Assembly: GCA_016708955.1 (NCBI GenBank)
Contig: JADJES010000023.1
Location: 62,001-126,000, forward strand
Direction: 5' to 3'
Source of the DNA: Nitrosomonas sp.
GTDB taxonomy: Bacteria > Pseudomonadota > Gammaproteobacteria > Burkholderiales > Nitrosomonadaceae
DNA: 64,000 nucleotides
Under the pieces are notes generated by a model. It did not search any database and was not told where the DNA came from. It saw only the letters and a program-made list of their open reading frames with translations. Position numbers and translations under genes: made by a program. Below, piece after piece: positions 58,538-64,000 of the stretch (position 1 is the first letter of the stretch; each line of letters opens with the position of its first letter).

Positions 58538-58920
58538 AATGTTACCTCCGCAGTGTTTGTTGAAATTACCATCGAAAAGATGTTTATTCCCTAAGCGTTC
58601 GTGTCCATCCTAATTGATTGCGCTATATTACGTATTGGTAGCGACTGACTAATGGGCTAATTGGCTAGAAAATCGCTTATTCACAGAGAATACAAGGAAA
58701 ATAAAATGCCCGGTATTTTGATGGATTAAGTGTGTTACGCCGACTATTTGTCCTGCCTATCGTCAAAGCAATTTGGACAGGCGATAACCTGAATTTAGAG
58801 ACGTCTTAGCTCATCAGGTTTGAAAATTCAGATTGGTTATCGTAATACATTTGCCGTTGCATCGCTAATGTTCGAAGTTTAATCTTCTCTCGCTCATACA
58901 GAATAGATTGGCTACGACCC
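58538..58920. other. Intergenic region
   Basis: About 380 bases with no gene or clear hairpin; it should hold the smbP promoter (minus strand) near 58560-58620, but no hexamer pair stands out. Confidence 0.4.
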
Positions 58921-58921
58921 C

Positions 58922-59112
58922 TAAAAGACATCAACGGGTGTCAGATTATTCAATGACTCATGGTAGTGTTCGTGTTTGTAGTAATCGACAAATTGGCGAA
59001 TACGGTCTTCCAATCCACTGAGGAAGTGATGGTTTTTCAACAAGATCTGGTTCTTCAGTGAACGATGCCAGTGCTCGATTTTACCTTGCGTTTGTAGGGT
59101 TTGCAGCGTGTA
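58922..59112 (-). pseudogene. IS3/IS481-type integrase C-terminal fragment
   Basis: Reverse strand reads LQTQGKIEHWHRSLKNQILL, then DRIRQFVDYYKHEHYHESL and NNLTPVDVF-stop, the well-known end of the rve integrase domain of IS3/IS481 transposases, with the catalytic Glu in GKIEHWH. About 60 residues only; the rest is missing. Confidence 0.8.
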
Positions 59113-59357
59113 TGAGTCATATTCTGCTTCTCAAGGTAATGAATGGGCTAACTCATCTGGATAGATCGAAAATTCGTGGGGACTGCAAGTTAATCCGATT
59201 TGGTTTGTTAATTCAGATAGTACTTTTTCAACTATTCTAAGTAGCGTGTGGTGCGACAATTTGTCGCATTGATGTTTATTCATTTCTCACATAGTATGGC
59301 GTCTTTTTTTATAGATGTTTACAGGTTGGTTCATAATGAATTTCTTTCAAGAGATAC

Positions 59358-59424
59358 TCCAAACCCTCCAAACCCTCCAAACCCTCCAAACCCTCCAAAC
59401 CCTCAAAACCCTCAAAACCCTCCA
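59358..59424 (+). repeat. Nine-base tandem repeat (CAAACCCTC)n
   Basis: About seven copies of CAAACCCTC, the last two varying to CAAAACCCT. In frame 59248-59433 it would encode (NPP)n at the end of a short hydrophobic-start peptide of 61 codons, which I do not call a gene. The repeat lies ~115 bp before the exported protein at 59551. Confidence 0.9.
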
Positions 59425-59550
59425 TCAGATTAGCTATCAGTGGCTTAAATTGTGAGCTGTCATAGAAAAAATAAAATTATTTCAATCGATAGGAGCTCAT
59501 TTAGTGACTCCTATCAGTAGACCCACTTTAGAAATTTCTTGGAGCACAAA

Positions 59551-60426
59551 TTGATTAAATATGTTTTCGTCGGATTATTTTTGTTTTTTTTCAATGTAAT
59601 GGCTATGGCTCATGAAGGTGAGCCGAATATGGCTTTTGCATGGCGCGATGGCAAGATTGAAATTGATATCAGGCACCAGGGAAGATTGCTGGGTGACCAT
59701 ACTGCATTTGTCATTCCTTTTGCTGATGCACTATCACCTTATCGTATGGGGGATTCCGGGTTCACCGGGATAGATTTCGATCAGGGCGGTATCGTGGGTT
59801 ATCAAACGGAAAGCACATTATTGAAATGGTCAAATGAGCAATCTCAATGGTTACGAGAAGGATTTTCGGAACAACTAATAATTAGCCGTCTATCTGATGA
59901 AAAAATAGTGACTGACAAGCAAGGTAACGGATTGCAAGGATTTATCGCTAAATTGACGAGTAGCAGTAACTTCGAAGCTCATGCCATTTTTCGAATAGAA
60001 AATCCAGAAGGATCTTCACCTGATGATGGCGCCTATATGGTTTTTATCAATATCTTGGGCTTGGATGAATCAGGTGAACGTATTCTCTACAAACCCTCCG
60101 ATCCATTTGCACTCGTTTTTCATATCAACGCACAAAAAAACTTTGATAGCTTGGCATTATCTCAGGCTCTAAAAGTAACGCCGGAAGTCAATTTGAACGA
60201 TTACAATCGCTTGGATGCGTTATTTGATTGGGCAGAATCACAATATGGGCAATTATTTCCACATGCCGCAGAGAGCCGTTTTCTCTTTGGATACTATGCG
60301 CGTTGTTATGACAACTCCGTTTGTGTCGGTAGCAAGGACGGTAAAATTTACACTGTTGGTGGGATACTTGGTGATATCACCGAGCAAGGTTCAATAGAGG
60401 CTTTTTATAGTCACGCAGGGCTTTAA
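59551..60426 (+). CDS. Exported protein of unknown function linked to a TonB receptor
   Basis: 291 residues from TTG 59551, 5 bases after GGAGCACAAA; an alternative TTG at 59539 overlaps the ribosome site. Signal peptide with cleavage at about AMAHEGEP, then a His-containing N-terminus, beta-rich body and two Cys near the C-terminus (CYDNSVC). The stop overlaps the start of the receptor gene at 60426, so both are one operon. The partner suggests a periplasmic or surface role in metal or cofactor uptake. Family not recognised. Confidence 0.8.
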   Translation: MIKYVFVGLFLFFFNVMAMAHEGEPNMAFAWRDGKIEIDIRHQGRLLGDHTAFVIPFADALSPYRMGDSGFTGIDFDQGGIVGYQTESTLLKWSNEQSQWLREGFSEQLIISRLSDEKIVTDKQGNGLQGFIAKLTSSSNFEAHAIFRIENPEGSSPDDGAYMVFINILGLDESGERILYKPSDPFALVFHINAQKNFDSLALSQALKVTPEVNLNDYNRLDALFDWAESQYGQLFPHAAESRFLFGYYARCYDNSVCVGSKDGKIYTVGGILGDITEQGSIEAFYSHAGL

Positions 60427-61455
60427 TGAAGGATTGCCAAACTGCCTTTCGTTTTATTCTTCTGATGGGTTTTATTGTTTTCTTTTTGAATCCTGCTTTC
60501 GCAATGGATCGGAATGCACAAAAAAAATCAGTAGCAGACAATCAATCTAATAGCGGAAACTCTTCCAGTTCTCATATTCCGCAAGAACCTGTCAAATTTA
60601 AAACCATCACGATTGAAGCCACAGACATAGCTGCTGATCCCATACAGAAGCTAGAAAACCGTGAGTTACGTGTTCGTACTGGCGAAACGCTTGGGAAAAC
60701 ACTAGAGCGTGAAATGGGTGTCAGCAACCTGTCCTATGGGCCGGGTGTTGGCCAGCCTGTTATTCGCGGCATGAGTGGTCCTCGCGTCAGAATCATGCAA
60801 AATGGGATAAGTGCACACGATCTTTCCGCTTTGAGTCCCGATCTTGCGGTTTCTTTTGAAACTATGTTGGCAGACAGTATTACTGTGTTAAGAGGGCCGG
60901 CAACCCTTCGTTATGGCGGTAATGCGATTGGTGGCATGGTTGATATTAAACATCTACGCATACCTGAAAAAATTCCTCTTAATGGCGCCTCTGGTCGAAT
61001 GGATTTTCGTTATGACCACAATTCTTCAGATAAAGCCGGAATGATCGGCTTAGATATTGGTAAAGGTAATTTTGCGATTCATGTCGATTATTTTCAACGC
61101 GCTTCGAATAATACCCATATTCCCGGGACCGCTTTAGATGAAGCAGCGATTCGGCAACAATTTCAAGTTGATCCCGGTACTAATAGTTCTAATGTCATTC
61201 AAAATAGCAATTCCAACAGCCAGGGTGGTTCGGCGGGTATCTCGCTGATCGGAAAACACGGTCATCTTGGCGGCAGCTATCATGAAACAGTGAGAAATTA
61301 TGGTATTCCGCCTGGTGTACCTGGTCACGCCGACGATACAAGCAGCAATACAAGAACTGCACAAGAAGCCATCAGGATTGATATGTCTCAACGCCGCTAT
61401 GATTTAGATGGGCTGTGGAAAACATACTGGCAATCATTACCTAACGCACATTGCA

Positions 61456-62979
61456 GTAGACGCCACCCCTGATCATGAAAGAAACTTTGAGGTGGGAGGT
61501 GGCGGGGAGAGGTCGCACAGATTTTTGGTGACTTGATCCCGCACTCTAACGTGACCCGCCGAACTGACTCGAACCCGGATTGCTTCCATAGAGAGCGCAC
61601 GTTAAACAGGCCGAAGGCAGATAATTGCCTTCAGGCATTTTCAGTTCCGGCATCCGCCGCCTTCCATTCACGAGTATAAATTGAATGGAGGAATTATGGA
61701 ATTGGTCGCGCTTTACAAACGTGTTATTGGACTCGATGTGCATCAAGCACAGATTACGGCCTGCGCACTGATCGAAGAATGCGACGGTTTGATACGAATT
61801 GGCAGCGTCAATTTGGTACATTCAAGAAAGACCGACGCGCGCTGGCGCAGTGGGTGGTTCAATTGCAGCCTGACGAAGTTGTGATGGAAAGCACCGGCAT
61901 CTACTGGAAAGTCCTTACGCGGCATTGGAAGCGGCAGGCATTCGTGCAAAAGTCGTGAACGCCCGGCATGTCAAAATGTTCCCGGACGCAAAACAGATAT
62001 CAACGATGCACAATGGCTGGCAACGTTGTCGCGTGCCGGATTGCTGCGTGCATCGTTTATTCCGCCCGCAAAATGCGCGAATTGCGTTTGATTGCCCGGC
62101 AACGGCAAAGCTGACCGACAGCTTGCATCTGAAAAGAATCGTTTACACAAGATTCTCGCCATGGCGGCATACGCCTGTGTCGTGGTCAGCGATGTTCATG
62201 GACAATCGGCCCGCGCCATGATCAAGGCGCTTATCGCAAACAAAATGCCCCAGGAGGTTTTGAAATTCGCATCACGACGGCTCAAAGCCAGCCGTGAAGA
62301 ATTGTTCGATGCCTTGCAGGGAGAATTAACCGAAAGCCACCGCTTCGTGCTCAATGAATTGATGCAGCATATCGAGGAAATCGAACAACGCATCGCTCGG
62401 TTTGACCAACGCTTGCTTGCCGGACTGGAAAGCGAACACAACTGGCTGGTGTTACTGCAAACTCTGCCCGGTGTCGATCGGCCATGCTGCTGGTAGAAAT
62501 CGGCAACAATATGGATGCCTTTGGCAGCGCGGATCGCCTGTGTTCATGGGTTGGTATCTGTCCAGGCAAACGAATCAGCAGGTAAGCATAAATCCGGGCG
62601 GACACGCAAAGGCAACGCTTATGTTCGTCGTCTTCTATGCGAATTTGCTCACGCTGCCAGCCGAACCACTTCTGCTTTTAAAGCAAAGTTCAGCTCACTC
62701 ATCGTGCGCCGTGGATACAAGCGCTCCATTGTGGCACTGGGACACAAAATATTACGCACCATCTTCTTCATGTTCAAGCGGCGCCAACATTACCGGGACA
62801 GCGCCACTGACTATGAGAAACTTTCGGTTCAGCGTAATGCGCACGTTGGATCAAAACGCTGATTCAACACGGCTTTATCAAAACAGCGCAAGCCTAATTT
62901 GCGCCAATTGTTATATGGTCTTAGCTGGCCAGGATTACTTGCGCCTGTTTAGTGGTTTCTTTCACGTTAAATTAGAGCA
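61456..62979 (+). mobile_element. IS110-family insertion sequence
   Basis: About 1.52 kb between ...CACATTGCA and AAGCTAAGC of the receptor gene; GCA is present at both junctions (61453-61455 and 62977-62979). No terminal inverted repeats, as is usual for IS110. Non-coding 5' part of 240 bp (61456-61695) is GC-rich and could hold the bridge-RNA-like structure known for some IS110 elements. Confidence 0.85.
61696..62897 (+). pseudogene. IS110-family transposase (several frameshifts)
   Basis: GGAGGAATT precedes ATG 61696. Pieces in changing frames rebuild the family: VIGLDVHQAQITAC, VVMESTGIYW, TDINDAQWLA (the DEDD residues), a coiled-coil middle, and the transposase_20 end LPGVDR...CSWVGICPG, KSGRTRKGNAYVRRLL. 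Breaks occur near 61810, 61905, 61985, 62110, 62165, 62485, 62570 and 62845, many at short runs. About 400 residues if restored, the usual length. Either a truly decayed copy or heavily affected by base errors. Confidence 0.85.
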
Positions 62980-64000
62980 AAGCTAAGCTACATTGACTAC
63001 GATCATAAAGATTATAATAAAGGCATTACGGATAGAAGCTCGTCATTGACTCAATTTAAGAATGCCGTGTGGGAATCTCGTTTGGAAATGAACCATCAAC
63101 GAGGTGGTTGGCTTGATGGCACGTTTGGTTTGCAATGGCAGAACCGTAATTTTGCAGCGACAGGCATCGAAACGTTTACTCCGGCTTCAAATATTGATTC
63201 ATTGGGGTTCTTTTTAACTGAAACACTCTTTATTACTGATCGCCTTAACTTCGAAATGGGCGCGCGTATCGAGCATCAAACAACGACTCCCAAGAGTGAT
63301 CAAATTAAATTGGCAGGAATTTCGGCACCGTTGCCCTTGCCGAACGCATTGAATTATCTTACCTATTCACTGGCTGCAAGCCTGAATTATGAAATTCTTC
63401 CGCAAACATCGTTGTATCTGAATTGGCAGCACGCTCAACGAGCACCGGATGTGCAGGAATTATTTGCATCAGGACCGCATTTCGCAACTCGCAGCTTCGA
63501 AATTGGCCGTCTCAATCTTAATGCAGAGCAAACGAATCACTACGAGTTAGGGTTACGTTTTGCAGGCAATCAGGTTGCATTTCATGCCAATGGTTATTAC
63601 AAATCGGTACAAGATTTTATCTACTTGGAAAACCAGGGTTTCTTTTTCAATTTCGCTCCTGATCCACCGCGTTTCCAACAAACTTGTGCAAATTTAAGAA
63701 ATTGTCTTCCTGTTTTTGGCTATCAGGCCAATACTGCAAATTTCTGGGGCTATGAAGCTGAGATTACCGCACATCCCCGCTTAGGTTTACCGGTGAATCC
63801 TCGCTTTACGTTATTTTCTGATTATGTGCGCGGCTGGTTCCAGAATAACACTTTTGGAGATGTCCCAAGGCTCCCACCCTTACGATTCGGAGGGGAAATA
63901 GGATTTGAATGGACGCAATGGCGAGGCGGTTTACGCTACACTCATGCGCTGGAGCAAAATAGGCCTGGGATTTTGGACACTGAAACGCCAGGATATCATC

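Larger units (their letters stand above)
60426..64000 (+). pseudogene. TonB-dependent receptor interrupted by IS110, C-terminus beyond window
   Basis: Signal peptide, then plug domain: ELRVRTGETLGKTLERE, GPGVGQPVIRGMSGPRVRI, DSITVLRGPATLRYGGNA, resembling ZnuD-type zinc receptors. The barrel runs to 61455, where an IS110 element starts; it resumes at 62980 (AKLSYIDYDHKDYNKG) and stays open to the window end (WQHAQRAPDVQELFASGPH is a typical barrel motif). Near 61422 the frame needs one A fewer (WKHTGNHYLTHIA instead of WKTYWQ). Joined without the insert, the gene would be complete up to the edge. Substrate unknown; zinc is a guess from plug similarity. Confidence 0.88.

Noticed and set aside
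59248..59433. 61-codon frame ending in NPP repeats
   Set aside because: Composition comes from the 9-base tandem repeat; no ribosome site or homologous pattern.

Overview
The window comes from an ammonia-oxidising betaproteobacterium, most likely a Nitrosomonas. Two copies of the hydroxylamine-oxidation module (octaheme hydroxylamine oxidoreductase hao, membrane protein haoB, tetraheme c554 cycA, tetraheme quinol-oxidising cm552 cycB) are present. The small metal-binding protein SmbP, PEP-CTERM proteins, a glycolate oxidation operon and the betaproteobacterial tRNA-tuf-tRNA-secE-nusG-rplKAJL-rpoBC locus fit the same group.

Layout. 1-9.2 kb: an edge-truncated exported protein, a CYTH-CHAD protein and a PPK2 kinase (polyphosphate metabolism), an isoaspartyl peptidase, a two-gene membrane unit including a carotenoid-biosynthesis-like protein, a PEP-CTERM protein and a LysM L,D-transpeptidase. 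9.4-10.6 kb: a decayed TIR-domain membrane protein and a 108-bp palindromic mobile element. 10.6-17.1 kb: methyltransferase, bile-acid-type transporter, then tartronate semialdehyde reductase with glcDEF, which together handle glycolate made by RuBisCO oxygenation. 17.3-22.6 kb: a His-rich exported protein followed by hao cluster 1. 22.7-24.1 kb: an RhlE-type helicase. 24.1-28.4 kb: a graveyard of mobile DNA (ISAs1 fragment, IS21 istA cut by a 141-bp MITE, a group II intron 5' fragment, a decayed IS5). 28.5-42.4 kb: three tRNAs, tuf, tRNA-Trp, secE, nusG, rplKAJL, rpoBC. 42.4-46.8 kb: hao cluster 2, directly behind rpoC. 46.9-58.2 kb: a membrane protein, thrS-infC-rpmI-rplT-pheST-ihfA-merR, tRNA-Pro, surE-pcm-nlpD. 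58.2-64 kb: smbP, a transposase fragment, a 9-bp tandem repeat, an exported protein and a TonB-dependent receptor split by an IS110 element.

The two hao clusters are near-identical copies with different flanks, sharing a promoter pattern (TTGACA-N17-TAGyCT) and leader. Their large lesions are complementary: cluster 1 has intact hao but a 140-bp deletion in cycB; cluster 2 has intact haoB and cycB but a 199-bp deletion in hao that removes the catalytic tyrosine codon. Both carry alternative hairpins across the hao-haoB junction.

A caution on data quality: many genes, including essential ones (rpoC, pheT), have single-base frameshifts, mostly in homopolymers, and thrS has one in-frame stop. 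Most of these are probably sequencing errors. I annotate such genes across the break and state where it lies.
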